Assembly: GCA_963576725.1 (NCBI GenBank)
Contig: OY755246.1
Location: forward strand, 69,225,371-69,289,370
Direction: 5' to 3'
DNA length: 64,000 bases
DNA from: Azorinus chamasolen
Lineage: Eukaryota > Mollusca > Bivalvia > Cardiida > Solecurtidae
The translations under genes and the position numbers were made by a program. Below the pieces are notes generated by a model. That model did no database searches. It saw nothing but the letters and a program-made list of their open reading frames with translations, and had not been told where the DNA came from. This document shows positions 21,067-31,590 of the stretch, in pieces; the stretch's first letter is position 1; every line of letters starts with the position of its first letter.

Positions 21067-21362
21067 TTATCACCATGGCATGCTTCTTGGGGCTGAGTGG
21101 GATAAGCATTATTATTCTGCTTATCCTACACAAGAGAAAATACATAACAATCAAAAGACTAAGACTCAGAGCTCCAATGTTAGATTTGACAGTAAGCCCA
21201 GCTAGTGCTAGTGGGAGCCCACTGAGGCGGAGTTTATCCGATTTGGTGCTTTCAGAGTCTATGAATGAAACATCTCTCATATCACCTATGCCACTAATTC
21301 CACCTGCACATAGGTATGCGACGAGGTATCAAACGCGTCTAGCGGCTGAACAGACTGAATAA
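21067..21362 (+). CDS. Transmembrane and cytoplasmic exon of Polinton-borne protein
   Basis: The acceptor is tttttatttcag. The two leading bases complete the codon left open at 20352, after which the frame reads ITMACFLGLSGISIIILLIL (one membrane span), HKRK (a positive stop-transfer), then a ~65-residue tail with SLSDLVLSES and ending LAAEQTE before TAA at 21360-21362. AATAAA overlaps the stop codon. With the two upstream exons this makes a type I membrane protein of about 230 residues with a mucin-like ectodomain. No family was recognised. Introns in a Polinton gene suggest capture from a host genome. Confidence 0.5.
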
Positions 21363-23402
21363 ACTGCCAGGCGCAAGTCCTATACAATATAGCAAACTTT
21401 TATTATATTTTTATGTTAAATGTGTTCATGTAAGCATATAGAACAACATTGCAGGCAGCAGTGATTTGGTTTTAGTTATATCCATTTAAAGGTAAACATT
21501 GCAGATGGCAGTGATTTTTGTTTTGTTTTAGTTATAAGTTACTTCTAACCATTTTAGGGTAAACTTGTTTTGCCTGCATTGGTGTACTGCTGGCAGATGA
21601 GTTGTATAGTGGCAAGTATGGTTTCAAACAAACAAAAATTAAAAAATAGGTATTTCTGAGAGTGTATACTCAATTCAGTGTTTGCTAATCTCTTTTATGG
21701 CAAAATATGCAATTCTGACAACAGGTTGTCTACTCAGAATGATAAAACTAGGTTCAATGCAATCAAAAGTGTAGAGCCTGATTAGATATCAGACTGTCAG
21801 ACATGATACCTGGGTCTATGCTTATAAAGCTTTTAGTTGAGTCTGAGTTTCGTTCTCAAGCTTTTGATTGGTCAGATTTGAGTTCTCAAGCTTTTGATTG
21901 GTCAGATTTGAGCCAGAGGCTCAAATCTGACCAATCAAAAACTTGAGAACGATCTCAGACTCAACTAAAAGTTTTATAAGCATGGAACCTGGTCTGGGTC
22001 AGCATTCTCTCAAATGTCTTATAGTGTCAACTAAACTGCATGGGAAAAGAAGCTACATGCAATGTAGTTAAAACCATCTCTGTACATGACCTTTCGGTTT
22101 TCTATAGTCTATATGACATCACACAGTCTGGTGCAGGGACTTTTTGCCAGTACTGGGGAAAATCATAATGCAAGAGCATAAACTATGTCAGGTTTTATGT
22201 TTTATTATAAAATAACATTAGCATATCAGTATGAATACATAGCAATCAGGGGAACTGTTGCAGATAGACGGTCAACAGGTTTCAGCATGGAAGAGACAAT
22301 ATTCTTTGAAATATGCACATAATGTGGAGCTGAAATATAGAGTTTCATTGGAAATTCTATGATCCAGATCCACAATTTTTACAATTAAACTTTTGTAAGT
22401 TGGAGGAAAGTAGGTAGAAAGAGCTGGCCAATGTATAGTTAACTCATAAATTATATACCAACCAACTTTTGTTAAAAATGGTTTTGAAACCACTGATCAA
22501 AAAAAAAAATTAGTCATGATTTAAAAACATGCTTAAAAACATTGTACCATCTAGTCATTTTTCCCCCATGATTGTATAATGAATAAGTCCTGATAGACTT
22601 GGCAAACCTGCCTTATTTGAATGTCATCCTTGCTGATAGCTGTTTGAGAGTATAATCATTCCAAATACTCATAATATCAAAAATCTGTTTATAGAGTTGT
22701 TTATTTTGTGTGTGTGTGAATTTACATAAAGTTTCTTATAAATATCAAATACCTCATGTTATTCCTTTTGAATTACATGAAGATTGTTATCAATATAAAT
22801 ACCTCATGACATTCTTTTTGAATTTACATGAAGATTCTAATCAATATAATATAATCATGACATTCTTTTTGAATATATCATCCATTTTAACCACTACAGT
22901 CAATCTTCTATTAAATGACCATACAAAGAATGTATATTAACAGTTTTCAGATAGATGTCTGCTTAATGCAGGACAAAAGTGATGCAGTGAAAGTGGTCTC
23001 CCAGCTTTTTCCTTGAATGGTCACTTGATGCAAGTTTGAGTGCAATATCATTATCACATGCCTTTTGAAAGGCACTGGTTTTACTATAATTCCTGTCAAT
23101 TATATGTATACACACCAAAACAATCCATTCCAGTAATAGACATATGAACATACCGGTACTACCTCTGTAAAATTTTCCTTGTCAAATTCCTATGTCTGAC
23201 CACTTGCTAGCTTTATCTCATAGAGACAATTCTGATAAATGGCAAAATATTTGTGAGAGAAATTATAAGAAATGTTTGCTGATGACAGATCATGTAAACC
23301 ATTGTATCTTGAATTCTGGTTACAATGGTCCATACTATGGACTCCATAGATGTACCATTATATTACTTACTGAACAAGTTTATTTCTATATGTTTTCATA
23401 TA
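21363..23402. other. Polinton interior without recognisable genes
   Basis: AT-rich sequence apart from the foldback at 21818-21985 and ~25-bp direct repeats at 22740-22870 (tcaatataa...tcatgacattctttttgaat). Short frames here lack family features. Confidence 0.5.
21818..21985. repeat. Foldback repeat
   Basis: Arms of ~75 bp run from tgcttataaagcttttagtt inward to gagccagaggctc and back. Each arm holds TTTTGATTGGTCAGATTTGA, and the left arm has a partial tandem copy. A related, more diverged foldback lies at about 7040-7150. Confidence 0.8.
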
Positions 23403-23404
23403 TA

Positions 23405-24742
23405 CGAGGGGTGTTCCAAAAATAATGTCACTTGCATCGGTACTCATATAGCGGAAGTGCTTTTGTTCATTTTAATTTGCTCTGCCCTTCAAAATACTCT
23501 CCGCCAGCCAGAATACACCTTTTTAGCCGGTCAATCCATTTTTGGAAGCATTTTTCATACTCTTCAATGGGGACACCCATCAGACACTGATAAACAGCAG
23601 ATCCAAGGGCATTTCTCGAATTGTATCTCCTTCCAGATAAATGATATTTAAGTTTTGGAAAGAGAAAATAGTCGCAGGGCGCCAAGTCTGGCGAATACGG
23701 AGGGTGCGGAAGGACGGTAACCTTCTCTGACTCCAAAAAGTCAGTCACAATACGTGCCTTGTGAGCGGGTGCATTATCATGCAAAAGTCGGACATACTTA
23801 AGTCCTGTTTTGGGGCGGCTACTTTTGTAGTAGTTCTTCAATTTTCTCAGAACAACGTTTTTATAGAACTTGCCTGTGACCGTTCTGCCTTTTGGCACCG
23901 GGATTTGAATAGCTGGACCCTTATTAGTGAAAAAAATAGCATACAAAACTTTCTTTACCGTTCGTATTCGTTTGGCAATACTTGGGCGTCTGGCATTTTT
24001 AGTGGCCCATATTCGGTTGGAAACCTTCCGCTTTGGTTCAAAATAATACACCCAGGTCTCATCACCAGTGACTATATTATCAAAAGCCTTTTTACTATAT
24101 TTTGGGTACATTTTGAGAAGTTTTTTTGCCATTGTTACACGCGTCTTCATTTGCTCATCCGTTAACAAATGGGGTATCCATCTTGCATTTATCTTTCTAA
24201 CTTTTAGGTGTTTCTTCAAAATTGCATGAACTCTTGCTAACGACAAGTTTGTCATTCGAGCCAATTGTCTTACGGTGAATCGAGCATCAGTTTTTAGGAT
24301 ATTTCGGATTTTTTCTATGTTACCTTTGGTCGTAGTTGTTGCAGGACGACCTGGGCGATCAGCATCTTTCAGCTGCTGCTGCCCAGCACTAAATTTAGCT
24401 ACCCACCTACAAACAGTCCTGTGGGACATTTGGCCTTCCCCATAAATGTCACACACCTCGCGGTGAATATCTACAGCCTTTATGCCGAGTAATGACCTAC
24501 CTTTTATATAGGCCCTAATTTCAAGAACATTTTCAGCTCGTTTTCCTGTCATTTTGTGTATAGTCTAACGAATAGGCTATGAAACGATGTACACTGTACC
24601 GAGGCAAGTGAACGTGTGGACGAGATATTTACCTGTGTCACGAGCCAGTGATCACTCGATCGACACGAGGTGGTTTTGTGCATGAATTGCACGATTTCCG
24701 CGAAATAAAGCACAGATGACATTATTTATGGAACACCCCTCG
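23405..24742 (-). mobile_element. Intact mariner element
   Basis: The 1338-bp element has 26-bp terminal inverted repeats (23405-23430 and 24717-24742, starting CGAGGGGTGTTCC, one mismatch), flanked by the TA duplication (23403-23404 and 24743-24744). It holds one uninterrupted transposase gene. It is nested in the Polinton, so it is younger than it. Confidence 0.96.
23467..24552 (-). CDS. Mariner transposase, DD34D, full length
   Basis: A single frame of 361 codons. Transposase binds the inverted ends and moves the element by cut-and-paste into TA sites. Residues ~1-60 form the first helix-turn-helix (MSHRTVCRWVAKFSAGQQQL), followed by GRP linker sequence and a second HTH (FTVRQLARMTNLSLARVHAI), then the WIPHLLT linker motif of mariners. 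The catalytic triad is visible: Asp in VTGDETWVYYF, Asp in LLHDNAPAH and Asp in YSPDLAPCDYFLFP. There are 34 residues between the second and third Asp, as in canonical mariners. Length is typical (about 345-360). No stop or frameshift is seen, so the protein may be functional. Confidence 0.96.
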   Translation of the reverse strand: MTGKRAENVLEIRAYIKGRSLLGIKAVDIHREVCDIYGEGQMSHRTVCRWVAKFSAGQQQLKDADRPGRPATTTTKGNIEKIRNILKTDARFTVRQLARMTNLSLARVHAILKKHLKVRKINARWIPHLLTDEQMKTRVTMAKKLLKMYPKYSKKAFDNIVTGDETWVYYFEPKRKVSNRIWATKNARRPSIAKRIRTVKKVLYAIFFTNKGPAIQIPVPKGRTVTGKFYKNVVLRKLKNYYKSSRPKTGLKYVRLLHDNAPAHKARIVTDFLESEKVTVLPHPPYSPDLAPCDYFLFPKLKYHLSGRRYNSRNALGSAVYQCLMGVPIEEYEKCFQKWIDRLKRCILAGGEYFEGQSKLK

Positions 24743-24815
24743 TATGTATTTGCAAATGAAAGAAAGAAAAAAGGAAGTCTTTTTAATTTTTATTGATCTG
24801 TCAGTTTTTAAAAAT

Positions 24816-25067
24816 TTAACCCCTTTCCCTCATATAAACGCGTTTTCAGGCATCTGCAAACAGAGTAGACCCAGATCAGACGGCTCCTAGAGGAGCCGTC
24901 TGATCAGGGTCTGCTCTATTTGCTAATGGAATTTGATAGACCTGGTTCTTTACTTTCTAAAATGGTTAAAATGTTCCACCTTCAATATTTCATTTTAACT
25001 ATTTTGTCCATGAATATTCAGTAGGTATTGAAGTTTGGCTTAATATACAGAACAGGGAAAGGGTTAA
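24816..25067. mobile_element. TTAA-flanked foldback MITE, family A, full length
   Basis: TTAACCCC...AGGGAAAGGGTTAA ends, with a central perfect palindrome around CGGCTCCTAGAGGAGCCG inside AGATC...GATC(T/A) arms. It is nested in the Polinton. Confidence 0.88.
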
Positions 25068-27136
25068 ATGTAGTTTTGTACCAATGATAACAAGTCATTT
25101 CTAAATCTAGTCTGCTTTTGTTAATCTTGTAAGCCTTTACCTCATCAACATTCATTTTGAACTCATTCCATTATAGATGTTAAATGAATTAAACCATTTA
25201 TACAAAACATACTGTGTAAAACCTGACAAAACAGGTCTTTATGGCAAACGTTGTAGACCCATATCAGACATCTCCTGTAGGAGCCATCAGATCAAGGTCT
25301 ACACTCATTGCAAAAGTGTAAACATGTATATTGATGAAGTAAAGGGTTAGTCTGACTTTATGATACTGGTTGCTGTGATATAGCAACATATCCAGTATTA
25401 TTTTTTCATTGTTATACAGATTGTTTTGTTGTTATACAGATTGCAAAATCACGGTTCACCCTGCATACTGTTGAGCTGGTCAGTGCACAAGTATTATGGT
25501 ATCACAAACCACCATTTTATTATTATAGAAATCCTCTTGACATATCTGTTGTCATTTGTTGTCAGTTCTTTTTTGACTGGACATCACCTGAAAAAGATCA
25601 AATAGAGCTCCGCTGTGAGATTTCCAACAATAGGATATTGCAGACAGTTAGTCTCCAGATCAGTAGATGTTAAAATGCTAACTAGCTAAGTGTGTGTATT
25701 TTCAGAGACAGAGAGAGACATCTATGTAACACACAAAGTGTAGACCCTAAACAGGTGCTAAGCTCTATTTTATACTGTTGTTTATTTGAAGCTATGCTTA
25801 TCTTGATACAATTGGTGCGTTCTTAACATGTGTTAGTTTTGACATGTTGCATTTGATACTTATGTGGTTTGATATAATGTGTTCAACATCTAGACAATCT
25901 TACAGTTTGGTGCTTTATGTAATTTCTTAGGCATAATATTTTTGAACTCCTTTTTTTAAAAAAAAATAGTAATTGTTGGTTGTGCATATTTTGAATATCA
26001 GAGTTTTACAAGTAAGTGCATGAATGGGTTGCATTCAAGTAAGAAACTTCAGAATCCGTCATATTTATTTGTATTTCTGTTAATAAGCCAGTTACTTTTG
26101 AAAACTTTAATAAACTTGACTTGGTTGTTGTTGTGTTTCAGTATTAAAAGATATAAATCTCATATGTCTTTTTGAGTTAAAAAAAATAAAGGCTTTATCA
26201 TTAAGAGTAAAAACACAACAGTTTATTTATCACTATTCTGTGACAGGAGAAGTATTTGCATCAACAATTCATCATCAGCATCATCCATTTTGCATGCAAA
26301 TGCAATCATCTAATTTCTATGTATTTTTATTTTCAAAATCATATCATTTACATTACAGCTTACTTCAATTAATTGACTATTGACAGCGTACTGTAAGCAG
26401 TATATATCTGATTAGAACATACACTGCTTGTATACATGATCTGGTTTGACTCTACATGTACATATTGGGAGAAGCATCCTTATTTTACCTTTCATTAGCA
26501 ATGTTCATTGCAGTAAAACTATACAAGTATACTTGTTAGTAAAAACAATGAAGAAGAAAAAACAATTCTGAACTATAGACAAATAATTGAAGTAAATTAC
26601 TAGCTGTTGAGATATTCCATCCATCCATCATTGAATCGTGACAGCACATACTAGATCATCACTTTCCCAATCAGTTAAGGTGTTGGATTTGCCATTCTAT
26701 CAAGTTCAACTGATAGAACTAGCTGAATGCCGCTCAGGAAATAATTGAGATTCTAAAAAACTCATTTTGATATTGGAGTGAATGATTGGACCTTAAGGAT
26801 GGATTATCTTAACAAAAGAAAGAGTTGTATAATTTTCCAAAATTATGTTCATTATAAAGCTGAGATTCTTTTTGCAAATTCAGTCTGTTGAATGTATGAT
26901 GGTTTATGCCTGATATTTTGCTAGTCACCGATTGATTTTACAAAAATAAAAAAATACTTCAGTCAAACTGATGTGTTGTTATATAACTTGATGTGAACAA
27001 TAATGAAATAATTCAAATATTGACTGATATAAAGGAAATGTAATACAAAACAAAAATACCTCACCTCAGTCGCTAACCACAACGGATTCTTCCGTGTTGC
27101 TGCCGCTTTGTATCCTGGACTGTTTTGGTTGAAGCT
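25068..27136. other. Polinton interior without recognisable genes
   Basis: AT-rich sequence. A degenerate family A MITE fragment lies at about 25230-25350 (acccatatcagac...aagggttag). Nothing else with coding or structural signal was found. Confidence 0.5.
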
Positions 27137-27945
27137 TTATACTGGTAGTTTTTCTTTTAGCCTATTTGTTTCGGGCTTCTCTACAACTTCTCCAGAAAGT
27201 TCTTTATGTAAAATTATCATTTGTCTTCGAATACTGCAGAGTTCTGCTTCGGCTCTGCCCCTTGCCATTTGTAGCTCCACGTATGCTTCTTTCTGGTCTT
27301 GTAGTTCTTTCATTTTTAAATTCAAATCGGTTATTAAACCCTCCTTCAATGTTCGCTCCTGATCCTCATCAGCAGATTTTAGAACTACCTGTCTCTTAAC
27401 CCTTTCCCTGTTCATGTTTATTCCAAATTTCAATACCTACTGAATATTCATCAACAAAATAGTTATAAAGAAATGTGGAAGATGGAACATTGTAGAAATT
27501 CTAGAAAGCAAAGACACAGATCTATCAAATTCTATTAGCAAATAGAGCAGACCCTGATCAGACGGCTCCTTGAGGAGCCGTCTGATCTGGGTCTACTCTG
27601 TTTGCAAATGCGTGAAAACACGTTTATATGAGGGAAAGGGTTAAGTTTATCAATCTCCTCACCCTGTTTGTCATTCTCATCCATCAATGCTTGCATTTGT
27701 TTATGCATGGTCTTGATTTCTTCATTAGCATCATAAAGCTGAGTACTCATTGTCTTTATTTCCTTGTTTGCATCTTGAATCTGAGTCTTCATGGTTCTTA
27801 ACTCGTTGTTGGCATCTTGAAGCTGATTCTTGGTATGAGCCCTAGCATCAGAAACTGCTTGCACCATTTGGTCATTTGCAGTTTGTTGTCTATCCCAAAC
27901 ATCACATGTAAAGTCAAGAAATTTATTCAGGAAACGATCACCCAT
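27137..27945 (-). pseudogene. Coiled-coil protein gene of the Polinton, split by a MITE
   Basis: The start codon is at 27945. The first ~100 residues (MGDRFLNKFLDFTCDVWDRQ onward) turn into a coiled coil with three near-identical 14-residue units (QDANNELRTMKTQI, QDANKEIKTMSTQL, YDANEEIKTMHKQM). The frame then enters a 241-bp family A MITE (27400-27640). Beyond it, in the frame shifted by two, a second coiled-coil part (SADEDQERTLKEGLITDLNL ... MIILHKELSGEV) runs to TAA at 27139-27137. The insertion plus one TTAA is 245 bp, exactly accounting for the frame offset, so before insertion this was one frame of 187 codons. No family recognised. A trimeric fibre or scaffold role is conceivable but unsupported. 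Confidence 0.7.
27396..27644. mobile_element. Family A MITE inserted in coiled-coil gene
   Basis: TTAA copies at 27396-27399 and 27641-27644 flank a 241-bp foldback with CCCTTTCCCT...AGGGAAAGGG ends. The disrupted reading frame proves TTAA as the duplicated target, as in piggyBac-type elements. Confidence 0.95.
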
Positions 27946-28101
27946 ATTTATCTATAATGTAATGATGTCTTCACAACTTTACTCTTTCAACCTGTTTCTG
28001 ACTTAAGTCTTTTTAGCAGGGAGTTCTCTTTTTTATATGGGTATATATCACGGGTCAGTGCTTTGGTTGTTAGGAGGAAGGTTCAGAACCACCCTCATTA
28101 T

Positions 28102-28345
28102 TTAACCCTTTCCTTCATATAAACGTGTTTTCAAGCATTTGCAGACAGAGAAGACCAAGATCAGACGGCTCCTAGAGGAGCCGTCTGATCAGGGTCTACT
28201 CTGTTTGCTAGTGGAATTTGAAAGATCTGTTTCTTTTCTTTCTAAAATGGCTACAATGCTCCCATATTTCATTATAACTATTTTGTCCATGAATATTCAG
28301 AAGGTATTGAAATTTGGAATAAACATAGAACAGGGAAAGGGTTAA
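28102..28345. mobile_element. Family A MITE, full length
   Basis: TTAACCCTTTCCTTC...CAGGGAAAGGGTTAA with a central palindrome CGGCTCCTAGAGGAGCCG. Inside the Polinton, 157 bp upstream of the coiled-coil gene start. Confidence 0.9.
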
Positions 28346-28792
28346 AACAGTTCTACAGTAGACCCTCCCTTCTAATCAGAAAGAAACTAGTTTTTGAGTG
28401 TTTAAACATATTACTATTTATTTCAAGAGAAACACTATACAAACAACTCCTCCAGGAGATGTTGATATTTTTTTCTTCTGTAATATACTGTCAGCTGTCT
28501 AGACACCCTTAAATTATTTTCTGTTTAAGAGGGTTAGTTGGGGGTCTACTGTATTAGTGTAATACAAGTTGATATGCTAATTAGATTAAATGAGATTTAT
28601 TCAATGGTGTCAAGTGAGGTAGCATTATATCACCCTCCAGAATGAAAGTGTCCAATTACTTCCATGTAATAGGAGATATGTTATACCTGGTTACAGCAGT
28701 ATATGTATTTGATAAATGAATATCATCAGACAGCCGACGGTCATTACTTTTAAATTCGTTCTGAATTAAGTAGCCACCTAGTAATGAAATCT

Positions 28793-29620
28793 GAGTATCA
28801 CCATCCTTGATTGATGGTTCACTGTAGACAATCTTTTTGTATATTACGGTTATTTAGAGAAAAACATCAGTGTCATGTCACCCTTGGTGATGATTAATTA
28901 AATTGTTCTAGATTAGTACGACCTTTATATACTGAAAGGGCATATCATCACTTTTATAAAGTGACTTTTGATTTGGATGAAGATGATAATGCTGAACGTC
29001 AACCCATAACTAAGCAAAACAGTAGTATGACTAAGCAAAACAGTAGTATGACTATGCAAAACAGTAGTATGACTAAGCAAAACAGTAGTATGACTATGCA
29101 AAACAGTAGTATGACTAAGCAAAACAGTAGTATAAATATGCAAAACAGTAGTATGACTAAGCAAAACAGTAGTATGACTAAGCTAAACAGTAGTATGACT
29201 AAGCTAAACAGTAGTATGACTATGCTTAACAGTAGTATGACTATGCTAAACAGTAGTATGAGTAAGGAAAAACTTCATATGAGTAAGCAATATGGTATAG
29301 AGTCATCAACATTTCCTATAATTAGACATAAAACACGATGTACACTGGGAGCAAAACACCTGGAGCACGGTATACATGAGGGATAAATGGGCAGAGGGTA
29401 AGTGGGCAAAACACATGGCACACAAGGGATAAATGGGCAAAACACGAGGGATAAGTGGGCAAAACATGTGGCACACGAGGGATAAATGGGCAAAATATGT
29501 GGCACACGAGGGATAAAGGGCCAAAACACGTGGCACACGAGGGATAAGTGGGTAAAACATGTGGCACACGAGGGATAAGTGGGTAAAGGATAAGCTGACC
29601 CGCACCATTTTTACCCTACT
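28793..29620 (-). repeat. Polinton right terminal inverted repeat
   Basis: This ~828-bp sequence is the reverse complement of 15628-16382. It has about seven units of the ~31-bp GGGATAAGTGGGCAAAACA-type repeat near its outer end, more than the left copy. Its 21-bp array has one or two fewer units. Confidence 0.92.
29015..29260. repeat. 21-bp minisatellite in right Polinton TIR
   Basis: About 12 units of the same repeat in the opposite orientation. The plus-strand frame 28961-29386 mirrors the left-end frame, with the same acidic lead and the same tail KQYGIESSTFPI. No ATG precedes the repeat in this frame back to the stop at 28895. Confidence 0.88.
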
Positions 29621-29626
29621 GGAAAT
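29621..29626 (+). other. Polinton target site duplication, right
   Basis: GGAAAT lies immediately after the CCCTACT terminus and is identical to 15622-15627. Confidence 0.9.
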
Positions 29627-29860
29627 ATGCTGTGCACAGGTTTATATGGTCATAACGCTGTATATAAACTTTCAACAAAATTGAAGCAAAACTGTAGAAG
29701 GCTGAACAAAATTGTGTCCACATACAGACGGACAACCTGATTCCAGGATAACCCCACCCCCCCAACTTCGTTGTGGGGGGTACAACTACAAGTAATTTGA
29801 CTTCACTTCTGAATTTATTGCAATAACAGATTCGATATTAGGACTCATTTAAAACTGTAC

Positions 29861-29920
29861 CTTGTATTTTCCACAAGTGTTGGGGTGTCCCTGGTCTCCA
29901 GCAGCAACAAAATCAGGTCA
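29861..29920 (-). CDS. SAAL1: SAAL1 coding exon 5
   Basis: A 60-bp exon encodes DLILLLLETRDTPTLVENTR in the phase left by exon 4. The acceptor is attgtag and the donor AAG|GTACAG. It matches the family segment with the PPTLVE-type motif. It is the last exon before the intron that contains the Polinton, whose right end lies only 240 bp away at 29620. Confidence 0.86.
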
Positions 29921-29998
29921 CTACAATGAACACATCATGAATATTTATTAGCTGACTTTTTATAATGTACACAGGATGTTTTGGCATTTGTAGAATCT

Positions 29999-30175
29999 GT
30001 AACAAGAGGGCCAGAATGGCCCTGATATCTCTCACCATACAATCAGGAGAAGATTTTCAAAGTTTCACTATATGTTTCTATAGAAAACTAGCCGGCCCTG
30101 GGGCAGAGCCAATTTTATTCAGAAAGAATAAATTAATCTTTACTTATGTTCAGAATTTCAGATAGTTTAATTACA
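29999..30175 (+). repeat. Fragment of GGGCC-family tandem-core element
   Basis: aacaagagggccagaatggccctgatatctctcacc followed by one partial core unit (aggagaagattttcaaagtt). Short left-end copy in SAAL1 intron. Confidence 0.6.
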
Positions 30176-30211
30176 CCTTCGTGAGTTCATATTATTATTC
30201 ATATCTTATTT

Positions 30212-30460
30212 TTAACCCTTTCCCTGTTCTATGTTTATTCAAAATTTCAATACATTCTGAATATTTATGGACAAAATAGTTATAATGAAATATGGAAGGT
30301 GGGACAGTGTATCCATTTTAGAAAGTAAAGAAACATCTTTCAAAATTCCATTGACAAACAGAGCAGACCCTGATCAGACAGCTGCTATAGGAGCCGTCTG
30401 ATCTGGGTCTGCTCTGTTTGCAAATGCATGAAAAGGTGTTTATATGAGGGAAAGGGTTAA
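30212..30460. mobile_element. Family A MITE, full length
   Basis: TTAACCCTTTCCCTGTTC ... GAGGGAAAGGGTTAA with central palindrome (gacagctgctataggagccgtc). A further fragment lies at 30530-30630. Confidence 0.88.
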
Positions 30461-30808
30461 GTAAACATAAGTACAGGTACATGTATATTGTACACAAAAT
30501 GAAAATAATTTAGTGCAATTTGCACTATATTATATCATAAGCAAATAGAGCAGATTGATAAGATGGCTACTACATGAGCCATCTGATCTGGGTCTACTCT
30601 GTTTGCAAAGGTGTAGAAGTTAAGGGTTAATTTGTCATATTTACTGTGCAACAGGCCAGATCTGTTTTGCAACACTGCCATTATCAGGCAATAGAAGGCA
30701 GGCAATCCAGTTGTTATAAAAAAGTGCAAAGGGAGATAACCTACCTTTCATGTATGCTAAAAATAGCCAGCTAAAAATAGACACTATCTCCAAGAAACAT
30801 ATGCAGCT

Positions 30809-31051
30809 TTAACCCTTTCCCTGTTCTGTATTTAAGCCAAATTTCAGTACCTACTGAACATTCATTAACAAAATTGATATGATGAAAGGTGTTACATTAT
30901 AGACAATTTAGAAAGCAAAGAAACAGATCTATCAAATTCCAAACGCAAACAGAGAAGACCCTGATCCGACAGCTCCTCTAGGAGCCGTCCGATCTGGGTC
31001 TTCTCTGTTTGCAAACGCATGAAAACACATTTATATGAGGAAAAGGGTTAA
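30809..31051. mobile_element. Family A MITE, full length
   Basis: TTAACCCTTTCCCTGTTC ... GAGGAAAAGGGTTAA with central cgacagctcctctaggagccgtcc. Confidence 0.87.
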
Positions 31052-31059
31052 AAAACTTG

Positions 31060-31590
31060 CTACCCCTGGGATGGGGCCAATTTTGACCCGAGAGGCATGA
31101 TTTATATAACTTTTGTAGAAAACCTGAACATGATGCTATGTGCAAAATATGAAAGCTGAGAATCTACCAGTTTCCGAGAAGAAGATCCTCAAAATTTTCA
31201 CTATATGTTTCTATTGCAAACTGGCCACCCTACGGGTGGGGCCAATTTTGACCCCAGGGGCATAATTTATATACCTTTTGTAGAGGACATGAACCTGATG
31301 CTATGTGCCAAATATAAATGCTGAGAACCTTTCAGTTTCATCAGAGAAGATTTTCAAAGTTTTCATTATATGTTTCTTTTGAAAACTGGAACACTCCGGG
31401 GCAGGGCCTACTTTGACCAAAGGGGCATAATTTATATAACTTTTATGGAGGACCTATAGGTGATGCTATGAAAGCTGAGAACCCAGTAGATTCAGGAGAG
31501 AAGATTTTTGAAGTTTCAAATTGTTGACAACGAACGACGCACGCCGACGGACATCAGGCACTTTGTGCTCTGTAGAGCTAAAAACAGGTA
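31060..31590 (+). repeat. GGGCC-family tandem-core block
   Basis: Three units of ~165 bp (tttatataacttttgtagaa; gatgctatgtgccaaatatg; gagaagattttcaaagtttt), ending caggcactttgtgctctgtagagctaaaaa. Confidence 0.6.

Larger units (their letters stand above)
15628..29620 (+). mobile_element. Polinton/Maverick (adintovirus-like) element, decayed
   Basis: The 13,993-bp unit has long terminal inverted repeats, ends AGTAGGG...CCCTACT, and an exact 6-bp direct repeat GGAAAT on both sides (15622-15627 and 29621-29626). Kapitonov and Jurka's Polinton description gives 6-bp duplications, AG ends, long TIRs and a chromodomain integrase, and this matches. The left third carries the integrase and structural genes on the plus strand, antisense to the host gene SAAL1. 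No polymerase B, FtsK-like ATPase or adenain-type protease is visible, so the copy is non-autonomous. Removing the nested mariner and MITEs leaves about 11.8 kb. The interior from 21.4 to 27.1 kb is AT-rich and holds no viral gene that I can recognise. Confidence 0.9.
15366..29777. mobile_element. Tandem-core (HINE/pearl-like) element split by the Polinton
   Basis: The left flank (15366-15627) starts aactagaactgtaag and has gaatacccccacc, like the left end at 682. The right flank (29621-29777) ends with the hairpin accccacccccc...gtggggggtac. Left ATACCCCCAC and right GTGGGGGGTA form subterminal inverted repeats. Together they are one ~415-bp element interrupted at GGAAAT. Confidence 0.6.

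Noticed and set aside
23761..24165. Plus-strand 134-codon frame within the mariner
   Set aside because: Antisense to the intact transposase, without independent features.
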